64,000 nucleotides of DNA from Borreliella chilensis (GTDB taxonomy: Bacteria; Spirochaetota; Spirochaetia; Borreliales; Borreliaceae): positions 124,001 through 188,000 of the forward strand of contig CP009910.1 in NCBI GenBank assembly GCA_000808095.1. The letters are read 5' to 3'. The notes under the pieces were generated by a model. The model ran no database searches and was not told the origin of the DNA. It worked only from the letters and a program-made list of their open reading frames with translations. The translations under genes and the position numbers were made by a program. This document shows positions 1 through 8,903 of the stretch, in pieces. Every line of letters begins with the position of its first letter. The stretch's first letter is position 1.

Positions 1-463
1 GCAAATTTTCATCAATATTTCTTTTTGATTCAATAATATATTCTCTTTCAATTTTTTGTCTTGGATGAATAATGTCATTTGCAAACTTACCATCATTAGT
101 AAATAATAAAAGCCCAGAACTTTTAAAATCAAGTCTACCGATTGAAAATATACGCTCTTTAAATAAGGGTTGGACCAAAGATATTGCTAATTTTCTCCTA
201 TTAACATCAAAATTAGAACATAAATAATTTTTGGGTTTGTTAAGTGCCAAATAAATTTTACTCTTGCTTTGAATATCTTTGAAAACAAAAATCTGATTCC
301 TATAAATTATTCTGTCTCCTAAAGCTAATTTGTCTCCAAGCTTAGCAATAGAACCATTAATTCTTACAAGTTTTTTCCTTATCAATTCCTCACAAAATCT
401 TCTTGACCCTAATCCCTTTTCAGCTAAAAAAACATGTACTCTGAGGTTTTTAAGTGCAAGCAT
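1..463 (-). CDS. RsuA/RluB-family rRNA pseudouridine synthase, 3' end outside window
   Basis: The reverse strand encodes an N-terminal S4 RNA-binding segment (about residues 5-50) followed by the catalytic block GRLDFKSSGLLLFTNDG, whose Asp is the family nucleophile. The family converts a uridine in rRNA to pseudouridine. The reading frame is open to the left window edge, so the C-terminal part of the catalytic domain is missing here. The ATG at 463 lies 14 bases inside the preceding scpA-like gene, suggesting translational coupling. RluB and ScpA genes are often neighbours in bacteria, which supports both calls. I cannot tell RluB from RsuA on this fragment. Confidence 0.9.
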   Translation of the reverse strand, partial: MLALKNLRVHVFLAEKGLGSRRFCEELIRKKLVRINGSIAKLGDKLALGDRIIYRNQIFVFKDIQSKSKIYLALNKPKNYLCSNFDVNRRKLAISLVQPLFKERIFSIGRLDFKSSGLLLFTNDGKFANDIIHPRQKIEREYIIESKRNIDENL

Positions 464-1217
464 TAATTTTGCAACCTCGATACAATATTAATTTATTATT
501 TAAATATCCTAAATTCACAATATTAAGCATTTTACATTCAAGAGAAACCAAAAAATACGAAAATCTCTCAAAAGAATAATTACTAGAATTAACATCTAAA
601 AGAGAATCAAAAATTAAACTATTCTCTTTATTTAAAATAGAAACAATCCTGGTCTTTTTCTCAAAAATTTTCAACTCATATTTATTACAAACAGCTTTAA
701 ATGTTTTATTATACAAAAAATTTTTATTAATAACTTCTTTCTTCAATACACTAGACTTTCTCTTCAAACTTTTTCTTTTATCTTTACTATAAGAAATAGT
801 AGTAATATTTTTGAAAAAATTGCCATTGTAACCAGAAGTAAAATCTTTAATCATTTTTGAATCATAAAATTTAAAATTTTTTCTTTGATTTAATTGTAAT
901 TTTTCATTTTCTCTGTTCTTACTATAATGTATCAACTTTTCAACAACTTTGCGCTCTACTTTATCTTTGCGCTCAAGTTTTAATTGCAATAAAATTTGAG
1001 TCTTCCAATAAAACAAATTATTAGCAAAAGAAAAAAATTCTATCAATCCCCTAACGCTTATATTAAGATCATTTGAAACAATTATAAACTCTTCAATTAT
1101 TTGATTTAAACTTAAAGCTCTTAAAACATGCCTATTCATACTAACATATTCAAAAAAAAGTTCTACTCCGCCTGTAAAATTATCAAGATTAATATAATAA
1201 CTATCTAATTCTGACAT
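450..1217 (-). CDS. Divergent ScpA-like chromosome segregation protein
   Basis: 255 residues. The first 85 residues follow the ScpA (kleisin) N-terminal pattern: an F-x-G-x-x-E-L-F-F stretch in place of FEGPLDLLL, then a helix ending in an EEF segment, then FSFANNLFYWKTQILLQ in place of the usual 'A-x-L-x-x-I-K-S-x-x-L-L'. The middle is Lys/Asn-rich and low in complexity; the C-terminal part is plausible for a winged helix but not diagnostic. ScpA links the SMC heads and normally works with ScpB. The gene lies between recA (12-base gap) and an RluB-type gene (14-base overlap), the usual ScpA neighbourhood. No ScpB gene is present in this window. The family call is inference from pattern and context. 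Confidence 0.6.
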   Translation of the reverse strand: MSELDSYYINLDNFTGGVELFFEYVSMNRHVLRALSLNQIIEEFIIVSNDLNISVRGLIEFFSFANNLFYWKTQILLQLKLERKDKVERKVVEKLIHYSKNRENEKLQLNQRKNFKFYDSKMIKDFTSGYNGNFFKNITTISYSKDKRKSLKRKSSVLKKEVINKNFLYNKTFKAVCNKYELKIFEKKTRIVSILNKENSLIFDSLLDVNSSNYSFERFSYFLVSLECKMLNIVNLGYLNNKLILYRGCKINACT

Positions 1218-1228
1218 TTAAGTTTTCT

Positions 1229-2332
1229 CTATTGTTCACATTCATCTTCCTTAAATTCAATAAAATTAGCAACCTCTTGATCAGAACTATTAAAAATTAT
1301 CTTTCTAAGCCTCTTATCCAAATCATTTGCAAGTTCGAATTCTTTATTAAGATACTCAATAACACTCTCTCTTCCCTGTCCTAACTTGTTATCTCCTAAT
1401 GAATACCAAGATCCTGTTTTTTGTATTAAATTATACTTAATAGCAGCATCTAAAATACCAGCTTCCCTAGAAATACCTTTGCCAAAATAAATTATCAATT
1501 CTACTTTACGAAAAGGTGGAGCAACCTTATTCTTCACAACTTTAACTCTAATCTTATTGCCTATAACATCATCACTTGATCCTGATCTAGTTACTTGTTC
1601 AATTTTTCTAACTTCAAGGCGAAGAGATGCATAAAATTTTAAAGCATTCCCACCAGTAGTGGTCTCAGGATTACCAAACATAATGCCAATCCTCATTCTT
1701 ATTTGATTAATAAACATAATGCAAGTATTAGATTTAGAAAGTATGCCTGTAATCTTTCTAAGAGCCTTGCTCATTAACCTTGCTTGAAGACCAATCTGAG
1801 AATCCCCCATTTCTCCATCTATTTCCAATTTAGGAGTTAAAGCTGCTACAGAATCAACCACAATTAAATCAATACCGCCACTTCTGATTAAATGCTCGGC
1901 GATCTCAAGAGCTTGCTCTCCAGTATCAGGTTGACTAAGCCAAAGTTCTTCAACATTAACTCCTAAAGCTTTTGCATAAACAGGATCAAGAGCATGCTCA
2001 GCATCAATAAAAGCAGCTATACCTCCCTCTTTTTGCACTTCAGCAATTGCCTGAAGAGTTAAAGTAGTCTTGCCAGACGACTCGGGACCAAAGATTTCTA
2101 TTATGCGGCCCCTAGGATATCCACCAATGCCCAAAGCTTCATCTAATACAATAGACCCACTTGACATACTCTTTATGCCTTTTCCGACAGGAGATTCCCC
2201 CATCTTAATAAGACTACCTTTACCAAAAGCTTTTTCTATTTGAACCCTTGCAAGCTCAATAGCTCCTTCTTTATCCGCTCTCTCCATGCTACTAACAGCA
2301 ACTTTTTCTCTTTTTTCCTTTAACTTTGACAT
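1229..2332 (-). CDS. recA: RecA recombinase
   Basis: 367 residues, close to the family's usual size. Walker A is GPESSGKT (about 82-89), Walker B is LIVVDS (about 155-160), and the DNA-binding loop 2 region [16 protein letters not shown] is intact. RecA forms filaments on single-stranded DNA and drives homologous recombination. The ATG at 2332 has only a weak, distant AGGA. A second in-frame ATG at residue 16 has no better site, so the longer start is kept. The gene sits 13 bases after greA and 11 before the scpA-like gene, inside the operon that seems to start near 6100. I see no SOS box in front of it. Confidence 0.98.
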   Translation of the reverse strand: MSKLKEKREKVAVSSMERADKEGAIELARVQIEKAFGKGSLIKMGESPVGKGIKSMSSGSIVLDEALGIGGYPRGRIIEIFGPESSGKTTLTLQAIAEVQKEGGIAAFIDAEHALDPVYAKALGVNVEELWLSQPDTGEQALEIAEHLIRSGGIDLIVVDSVAALTPKLEIDGEMGDSQIGLQARLMSKALRKITGILSKSNTCIMFINQIRMRIGIMFGNPETTTGGNALKFYASLRLEVRKIEQVTRSGSSDDVIGNKIRVKVVKNKVAPPFRKVELIIYFGKGISREAGILDAAIKYNLIQKTGSWYSLGDNKLGQGRESVIEYLNKEFELANDLDKRLRKIIFNSSDQEVANFIEFKEDECEQ

Positions 2333-2345
2333 TTTTCAATTTTTC

Positions 2346-5048
2346 CTAGTTAAATTTTATGGGTTCTATTTTCTTTACAAAATACTTAAAATTAGTATTA
2401 TTTATAACAAAATTGAGGCTATCGCCCTCCTTAGAGTCAAGCAAATTTTCGCCAAAAGGTGATTTATATGAAATAATACCTTCATCGGGGTTTGATTCCC
2501 AAGGCCCAAGTATCAAATAAGATTCATCTTTACCTGTAATTTCATTTAAAATAACGACTTTAGTTCCAAAACCAACAAAAGAACTTTGAAGATCTTTAGT
2601 ATCTATAACTTTTGCATTCTCTATTTCCAACATTAAAGAGTTTAATCTTTTTGTTAAAAACTGCTGTTTTTCCTTAGCAGAATGATATTCAGCATTTTCT
2701 TTTAAATCTCCAAGTTCACGTGCTTTCCCAATTTCTTTCGAATTTTCTGGAATTTCAACTTCTTTTAAATGCTTAAGCTCTTTTTGTTTTTTATTTAAAG
2801 AACTTAATATGGTTAAAAATCCAATTTCTACTCTATCACCTGAAAGCTGTATCCTTTCATCTTCAAACTCAACTGAATTAAATAATTGTCTTATTATAGA
2901 TTTAATCTCTAAAAGATCCTTAGGAGGAAAATCTTTTACGTAAAAACAGGTCATATAAACTCTCTTTGCAAGTTCTTCGTCCATTACGCATTCTAAAACC
3001 GACTTAAGATATCCATCTTTAACCAAAAGATTAATTACCATTTTATAAATTCTTTTACTTGCAACAGAATTATTTTTATTATTAATTTTAATAACACTAT
3101 CTGTTAAAATTTTAATCAAATTAACTAAAAGATCTGAATCTGAATAACTCAGCTCAATAGCATAGATCTTACAGTGCTTTAAAATCCAAATATAAGCGTC
3201 TTTATAAATCTTATAATTTTTTATAACATAATTAAATAATTTTTCTACTTCTCTGGGATCTTCTTTATAAAGAGACTCAACCAATCTCTTATTAATAGAA
3301 TGGGGGAAAAGTTCCTTATAATACAAAATCCAATTACTAAGTTCGCTTTTAATTAAAATAACCAATTCTTTTTTAATTTCTGCATTCAAAATTGAATCAA
3401 AAAGATCTATTATTCCCTTTGAATACTCCTTCAAAAGAGTTTCTAAATTAACATTCTTCTCTATGTTAATTTTTGATGACAATTCTTGAGAAAAATTACT
3501 TAAAGACTTAAGAATAACGTAAGAACTTATTACATGGTGATCAACCTTTGTAAAATTGTTAACATAAAGTAAAAAATAATTAAGCATCTCTTCTTCAATA
3601 TGCAAATCTTTAACAATTCCCTTGACATTACAATAATTAATGAATATTTCATATCTTTTATAAAAATCTTTCTCAATCTTAAACTTATCATACATTTTTT
3701 CGTTTAAATTAGAAGATCTCTCATTATATACATAACAATCAAGCTTACTAGAATCCATAACGAAATGGGGATTATCCTTTAAGATTTGCTTTGCTTTCAA
3801 GCTCCATGAATTCCAAGAGCTTTGAGTCATTAAGCTTGGCACTAACTCTTTTTTTATTCCCTTTAAATCAATGGCTTTATAACTTTTTATAATAATTTTT
3901 ATAGCCCACTCAATATCTTTTTTTACTCTATCTGCAAGCTCTTCTTTAGGCGTTACAGCCTTTAAAACTCTAATATCTTCTCTGCTAAGAGGAGAAAGCG
4001 CTGACATTGCCATATCAAAACCAATAAAATGGCCTCTTTTAGAAATAAAATCAACTGTAATGCCATGATCATTTACATCTCTTACTATTCCAACAGACCA
4101 AGTTTGATGATAAACAAAGTTGCCCTTTGCAAAAAATAAATATTTCTCAAAATCTGAATATACATCAACAAAATTTTTATCTAAGTTTTCAATATCAGAC
4201 TTTGCAAGATATTCCTCAATATTCTTCACATCTTTATATCTTTCTCTTAAAAATTTAACTAAATTTTCTCTTGCTTTATGATTTTTATTGTCAAGTTTTA
4301 AAATATCTTTTAAGATTTCTATTGTTTCATCAATATTATCCGTCAAAGAATAATGATCAAACAAATCTTCATAAAGAACTATAGCCTTCTTAAATCCAAG
4401 ATCTTTTTCAATTTTTTGTAAAATAAGCAAAAAAGAGTCAAAATCATCTGAAACATAATGGATGAGCTTTGCCCATACTTCTCTGATTCCTGACATTTGT
4501 TTTTTGTCAATAAAACGGTAAATGGCCTTTCTAAAATAATAAATTGATTTTTGCAAATCAATAGTTTCATAATAAGAAGCAAGTTGCCTTACAAACACAG
4601 TGTCATCAATATCTGCTTCAACAATTCTAGTCCAAATACTTGGAAGCTTGTCATTTTCATTGTTTTGGGTATATATTTTTGCAAGAGTATAAAGCGCATG
4701 CTTATTCTCAGAAATAAAAAGCATTTCATTGCATATATGCTCAACAAGAGCCCATTTTAAGTTTTGAGAGAATAAATCAATAACAGCAAGCAGATTCATA
4801 TCATTCAAAGGTCGTCTACTATATATAAGCATTCCAGAAATATAAAGACCTGCTATACTTTTTTTAACGTCCTTTAAATGCCTACTACAAATATCAAGCA
4901 CATCTTCTGTTAACCCCTCATCAATTATGTTATCTATCAAATCATCTAATTCTTTTATCTTGGCAAGAGAATAATTATTAACAACTATTCTTGTCCACTT
5001 ATCTTCTTGTAAAATATTATCTAATTTCTCTATGGTAACATTAGACAT
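2346..5048 (-). CDS. greA: GreA transcript-cleavage factor with a very long N-terminal extension
   Basis: About 900 residues, whereas ordinary GreA has about 158. The last ~155 residues are a full GreA: an N-terminal coiled coil with the catalytic-tip motif GDLKENAEYH (about residue 780) and a C-terminal FKBP-like domain. GreA makes RNA polymerase cleave backtracked RNA. Residues ~1-300 are helical and TPR-like. Residues ~308-350 (FVYHQTWSVGIV...) resemble a small Tudor/CarD-like barrel. The rest is unrecognised helical sequence. The ATG at 5048 is used because AGGAG lies 6 bases upstream; the in-frame TTG just before it is too close. The frame is continuous with no sign of a sequencing fusion. 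Extended GreA proteins are known in spirochaetes; their extra role is unclear. Confidence 0.93.
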   Translation of the reverse strand: MSNVTIEKLDNILQEDKWTRIVVNNYSLAKIKELDDLIDNIIDEGLTEDVLDICSRHLKDVKKSIAGLYISGMLIYSRRPLNDMNLLAVIDLFSQNLKWALVEHICNEMLFISENKHALYTLAKIYTQNNENDKLPSIWTRIVEADIDDTVFVRQLASYYETIDLQKSIYYFRKAIYRFIDKKQMSGIREVWAKLIHYVSDDFDSFLLILQKIEKDLGFKKAIVLYEDLFDHYSLTDNIDETIEILKDILKLDNKNHKARENLVKFLRERYKDVKNIEEYLAKSDIENLDKNFVDVYSDFEKYLFFAKGNFVYHQTWSVGIVRDVNDHGITVDFISKRGHFIGFDMAMSALSPLSREDIRVLKAVTPKEELADRVKKDIEWAIKIIIKSYKAIDLKGIKKELVPSLMTQSSWNSWSLKAKQILKDNPHFVMDSSKLDCYVYNERSSNLNEKMYDKFKIEKDFYKRYEIFINYCNVKGIVKDLHIEEEMLNYFLLYVNNFTKVDHHVISSYVILKSLSNFSQELSSKINIEKNVNLETLLKEYSKGIIDLFDSILNAEIKKELVILIKSELSNWILYYKELFPHSINKRLVESLYKEDPREVEKLFNYVIKNYKIYKDAYIWILKHCKIYAIELSYSDSDLLVNLIKILTDSVIKINNKNNSVASKRIYKMVINLLVKDGYLKSVLECVMDEELAKRVYMTCFYVKDFPPKDLLEIKSIIRQLFNSVEFEDERIQLSGDRVEIGFLTILSSLNKKQKELKHLKEVEIPENSKEIGKARELGDLKENAEYHSAKEKQQFLTKRLNSLMLEIENAKVIDTKDLQSSFVGFGTKVVILNEITGKDESYLILGPWESNPDEGIISYKSPFGENLLDSKEGDSLNFVINNTNFKYFVKKIEPIKFN

Positions 5049-5085
5049 CAAACTCTCCTAATATCGATTTTTTAGCATCAAGCAA

Positions 5086-6030
5086 CTAATTTACATACTG
5101 TTGATAAATTCCCACGTCTATTTCTTTTATATATAACAAAATCTCATCAATACGCGCCCTATCTTCTTTTATCCTTATATAGTGATCAATAAGCCAAAAG
5201 TACTTATTAATAAGCCTTGGAAGCAATATGCTTTCATTTATCGCTCTATAAGATTTTTCCTTAAGTTCATTGCGCAAGCTGTAAACAGACTGCTTTAATT
5301 GCCCAAGCTCTATAGGTCTTAATTCTCTTTTAATATTAAAAACACCATTAAGAGAACCATAAACGGGAATCCATTCTTTTATAAGATCATCTGAAATGTT
5401 TCTGTCAGATTTAATAAGATCTATTAACCTTAAAATCATATCAGACTCAAGAGAATATATATCTATCTTTTGAGGATTAATAAAAAAAGCCTCTCTGAAT
5501 AATACTTTAGCCTCTTTGATTTCATCAACAAGCGCATAAGAATCAGCGAGCTCTGCAACAACATCTGCATTTTCCTTAGTGTCTCCTAATATTTGCAAAA
5601 AAACATTAATCGCTCTCTCATAATTACCCATGCCTTTATAAGACTTAGCAATTTTTATTAAAAGATCTAAATTTTCTGGCTGAATTTTATATATATTTTT
5701 ATATATATAAAGACAAGTCTGAAACACAAAATATTTTATAGAATTACGGCCTTGTAAAAAATTACAACCCATCTTTTTTAAATACCGTCCTGCAAAATTA
5801 TTCCACTCTCTTATTAAAAATTCTGCTTTTTCATAATCTTGTCCTATTCTATCAAGACTTTCAACTTGACCGTTCCAATAAACGGAGCTTTTTAAAGCTG
5901 TTAAAATTTCAATATTATCAAAATCAAGAGAATGAGCTTCTTCGGATTTTATTAAAGCCTCTTTAAAGTTGCCTTTCCTAAAATCTAAATAAATCTCTTT
6001 AATCAATTCAACGATTCTTTCTGATGACAC
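5086..6030 (-). CDS. TPR-repeat protein, function unknown
   Basis: 314 residues with no signal peptide and no membrane segment. Tetratricopeptide-like helix pairs are clear at about residues 120-200 (YKGMGNYERAINVFLQIL, ELADSYALVDEIKEAKVLF) and probable near the N-terminus (FRKGNFKEALIKSEEAHSL). TPR proteins are protein-binding scaffolds, so a cytoplasmic adaptor role is the most that can be said. It is the first gene of the apparent operon with greA, recA, the scpA-like gene and the pseudouridine synthase. Its helices resemble the TPR-like part of the neighbouring long GreA, so a common binding partner is possible but unproven. Confidence 0.75.
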   Translation of the reverse strand: MSSERIVELIKEIYLDFRKGNFKEALIKSEEAHSLDFDNIEILTALKSSVYWNGQVESLDRIGQDYEKAEFLIREWNNFAGRYLKKMGCNFLQGRNSIKYFVFQTCLYIYKNIYKIQPENLDLLIKIAKSYKGMGNYERAINVFLQILGDTKENADVVAELADSYALVDEIKEAKVLFREAFFINPQKIDIYSLESDMILRLIDLIKSDRNISDDLIKEWIPVYGSLNGVFNIKRELRPIELGQLKQSVYSLRNELKEKSYRAINESILLPRLINKYFWLIDHYIRIKEDRARIDEILLYIKEIDVGIYQQYVN

Positions 6031-6078
6031 ATTCCCACCATTTTAAAAATATATACAAACCCCATCACGCTTTATGTA

Positions 6079-6106
6079 ATTATACCATTTATCAATTTTT
6101 AGTCAA
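6079..6106 (-). promoter_or_regulatory. Strong sigma-70-type promoter for the TPR-greA-recA operon
   Basis: Read on the minus strand: -35 TTGACT (6106-6101), 16-base spacer, -10 TATAAT (6084-6079), with TGG directly before the -10 (extended -10). It lies about 50 bases before the TPR gene and no comparable promoter was seen further down, so it may drive all five genes. Confidence 0.65.
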
Positions 6107-6167
6107 ACAAGAAATTAGGGCAAAATAACAATATTCTATTTATTATTCTTTAAAAATAAAATCTTAT

Positions 6168-7346
6168 ATGTATAATATTAAAAAGAAAATTATGGGATCA
6201 AATTCTAGCTTTATGGAACCTAATAAAATTATAAACAAGTCTATTTATTACTACAATTCAAAAAAATATTCACAAGCAATAAAGCTACTAGAAAAAGAAA
6301 TTTTTTTCTATAAAAATTACTATCTGTATCATTATGTTTTAGGAATGTCTTATCTTCGTATTGGAAACCTTGGTAACGCTCAAACATATCTTAAAAAAGC
6401 TTACACTTTAAACCCAAGCGAATCAAACATAAAACAGGCAATTGCTATACTTTTAGCAAGCCAAGGTAAAGAAGAAAAGGCCGTTCAGATATGGCTTAAA
6501 ATGATAGAAGAAAATCAAGAAGTAGACAGATCAGAGCTATCTCTTGAAATTATTCGGAAAAACCCTATCAAAGGACCTGTTTTTTTAAAAAATAGCAGAC
6601 TATATGAGAAATTATTCCCAATAATTAAAACAATACCCGATAGAAATCCAACAAAGTTAATAATAATAATTATTATTATTATTGGGGGAATTGTATTTAT
6701 TTCGATGTTAGCAATCTATTTTGTTTTTTATGAACAAAAAAACACAAGATTTGCAAATCTAAAAACAGAAATAAACAAAAATTTAAACAACATTTCTGCT
6801 TACATTGATGACATTAAAATAAATAACAAAGAAAAGATAAAAAATGAAGAAGGTCAATTTATATTGATACTTACCAGTGAAGAAATTAAAAATTCATTCG
6901 AAAAAATTAAAAATTATTTAAAAACAGGAAAAGACAATTTTGCAAGAGTAGAAATAAATAAAATATTAAATTCAAATGCATCAGAATCCATAAAACTAAA
7001 AGCCAAAAATCTTGCAAGTTTTATCTCAAGACCAGATTTTATTAGCTTTAATGAATATTTAGACTTAAAAGATATTAAAAAAGATCCATCGATCTATTCA
7101 AACGTATATGTAAAATGGGAAGGCATAGTAAATAATATTGAAAAAAAAGACAATATAATTCATTTTGACTTTTATGTAGGGTACAACAAGAACATACTCT
7201 CAGGAATCATCCCAACAAAAACAACCTTTGATATTGATATTGATTTTAAAGACACTGTTGAAATACTTGGACAAATAGAATATAAAAAGAACCAGCTTAC
7301 TTTAAATGCAATCACAATTAGAAAAATAGATAAAAATACAAATTAA
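6168..7346 (+). CDS. TPR-domain membrane protein, function unknown
   Basis: 392 residues. Residues ~20-130 hold TPR-like helix pairs (YYNSKKYSQAIKLLEKEI, GMSYLRIGNLGNAQTYLKKA). One membrane segment follows at ~165-190, beginning with eight isoleucines, then a Lys-rich linker with helices, and a beta-rich C-terminal domain (about 300-392) that looks OB-fold-like. The expected topology is TPR in the cytoplasm and the C-terminal domain outside. The start is uncertain: the ATG at 6168 overlaps a TATAAT-like -10 and lacks a ribosome site, so the ATG at 6192 (residue 9) is also plausible. It is divergent from the TPR gene at 6030 and convergent with hisS. Confidence 0.8.
   Translation: MYNIKKKIMGSNSSFMEPNKIINKSIYYYNSKKYSQAIKLLEKEIFFYKNYYLYHYVLGMSYLRIGNLGNAQTYLKKAYTLNPSESNIKQAIAILLASQGKEEKAVQIWLKMIEENQEVDRSELSLEIIRKNPIKGPVFLKNSRLYEKLFPIIKTIPDRNPTKLIIIIIIIIGGIVFISMLAIYFVFYEQKNTRFANLKTEINKNLNNISAYIDDIKINNKEKIKNEEGQFILILTSEEIKNSFEKIKNYLKTGKDNFARVEINKILNSNASESIKLKAKNLASFISRPDFISFNEYLDLKDIKKDPSIYSNVYVKWEGIVNNIEKKDNIIHFDFYVGYNKNILSGIIPTKTTFDIDIDFKDTVEILGQIEYKKNQLTLNAITIRKIDKNTN
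6657..6683 (+). repeat. AT-only triplet tract (ATA then ATT codons) inside a gene
   Basis: Three ATA codons followed by five ATT codons form a self-complementary AAT/ATT microsatellite. It encodes eight consecutive isoleucines at the start of the membrane segment. Unit changes would keep the frame and alter only the length of the hydrophobic run. Confidence 0.8.
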
Positions 7347-7391
7347 TATTAATAAATATTTGCCAAAATTTTTCAGTACAAAGACTTGAGA

Positions 7392-8762
7392 TTAAAAAGG
7401 GGTACACAATAACTTTTCATTACATTTAATAACATTTGTTGCCTCCTCAAAAGAAAGCAACAATTCTTCCTTTTTTGTCAAATCTCTTACCTTCATTTTA
7501 TTTTCTTTGTATTCCTCCTGACCAACAAAAACCAAAAATCTTATCTCTTTACTCAAAGCATATTCTATTTGTTCTTTAATATTTTTACCATTTTTATTTT
7601 TAAAATAAACTTCACAAGAAATATTTTTAATCTTAGAATAATCATGATTCCTAAACTTAGTAGCAAGTTCATAATAATAATTTTGCAAAGCACTATCCAG
7701 ATTTACAATTAAAACTTTAGATCTAGCCTTAGTGACAAATATCTTAATATAACTAAACTTTTCAAGATCAATTATGTCCTTAATTCTGTCAACACCAAAA
7801 GATCCTCCAACTCCCGAAATCTTTTGAATAGAGCTTGAAAACGAAGAAACTAAATTATCATACCTTCCCCCACTACAAACACTGCCCATATTACTACCAA
7901 ATACCTCAGATTCAAAAACAATGCCTGTATAATAATCAAGCCCACGAGATATTTTAAGATTCAAGTTAAAAGAATCCTGAATCCTTAATAAACTAAGATG
8001 ACGGAAAATATCTTCCACTCTTTTAATAGACTCGTTATCACCTAAAATACTTTTTAAAGCTTGTATTTTATCTTCAAAAGTACCTTGCAAATTTACTAAA
8101 CTCAAGATTGAATCTACGGCTTCTTTTTCAATCTCAAAAAGCAAAGTCTCTTCAACCTTCTCAATTCCTATTTTATCTATTTTGTCAATATTTCTTAAAA
8201 TAAAAATAGACTTTTCTTTAATGCCTAATTTTTCAAAAAAAGAATTTAATATACCAAGATGGGAATAATGGATAACAAATTTTTTATTAATGCCTTCTAT
8301 AAAATTCAAAAAAATCTCTTCAAGTCCATAATACACAACAGAAAGAATCTCAGCATCACCTCTGAAACTGTCCTCCCCTACTATATCAAAATCAAATTGC
8401 ATAAATTCTCTATATCTACCCTTTTGAGAATTCTCTCCTCTAAAAACTTTTCCAAATTGAGAACGTCTGAAAGGGAATTTCAAAACAGAAGCATTTGTAG
8501 CAACAAATCTGGCAAAAGGAACAGTTAAATCAAATCTCATAGAAACATCTCTGTCTCCATTATCTTTAAACCTATAAACTTGCTTTTCGGTCTCATCTCC
8601 ACTCTTTTTTAAAAGAAACTCTGAATATTCAAGAACTGGAGTATCTATTAAATCAAAATTATAAGAATTAAGAACACTAAATATCTGCCTAACAATATGA
8701 GTTCGAATTAAAGAATCTTTTGGCAAATAATCTTTAAAGCCTTTTAAAGTTTTAACATCCAT
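7392..8762 (-). CDS. hisS: Histidyl-tRNA synthetase
   Basis: 456 residues from the ATG at 8762, starting MDVKTLKGFKDYLP, which matches the family N-terminus. Class II features are visible: motif 2 region FRGENSQKGRYREFMQFD and the histidine-specific CSGGRYDNL, plus an RGLDYYTG segment that contacts histidine. It attaches histidine to tRNA-His. The start at 8762 is chosen because AGAGG lies about 9 bases upstream. A longer in-frame opening to 8843 would add 27 hydrophobic, Cys-rich residues with no ribosome site and is unlikely. The gene is divergent from the penicillin-binding protein gene. Confidence 0.97.
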   Translation of the reverse strand: MDVKTLKGFKDYLPKDSLIRTHIVRQIFSVLNSYNFDLIDTPVLEYSEFLLKKSGDETEKQVYRFKDNGDRDVSMRFDLTVPFARFVATNASVLKFPFRRSQFGKVFRGENSQKGRYREFMQFDFDIVGEDSFRGDAEILSVVYYGLEEIFLNFIEGINKKFVIHYSHLGILNSFFEKLGIKEKSIFILRNIDKIDKIGIEKVEETLLFEIEKEAVDSILSLVNLQGTFEDKIQALKSILGDNESIKRVEDIFRHLSLLRIQDSFNLNLKISRGLDYYTGIVFESEVFGSNMGSVCSGGRYDNLVSSFSSSIQKISGVGGSFGVDRIKDIIDLEKFSYIKIFVTKARSKVLIVNLDSALQNYYYELATKFRNHDYSKIKNISCEVYFKNKNGKNIKEQIEYALSKEIRFLVFVGQEEYKENKMKVRDLTKKEELLLSFEEATNVIKCNEKLLCTPF

Positions 8763-8903
8763 TATATTACAACCTCTGCTTAATATGCTAATACAACAAT
8801 CTACTTTTTCAGAATATAATAACATATAATAATATAGATGCAAAAAAAAATGAATGTTTTTTATTATGTATATTCATAAAATAATTTAAGGGACCTAAAA
8901 TTA

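Noticed and set aside
8763..8843. Upstream extension of hisS
   Set aside because: No ribosome site, and the added residues do not fit the family N-terminus; AGAGG supports the start at 8762.
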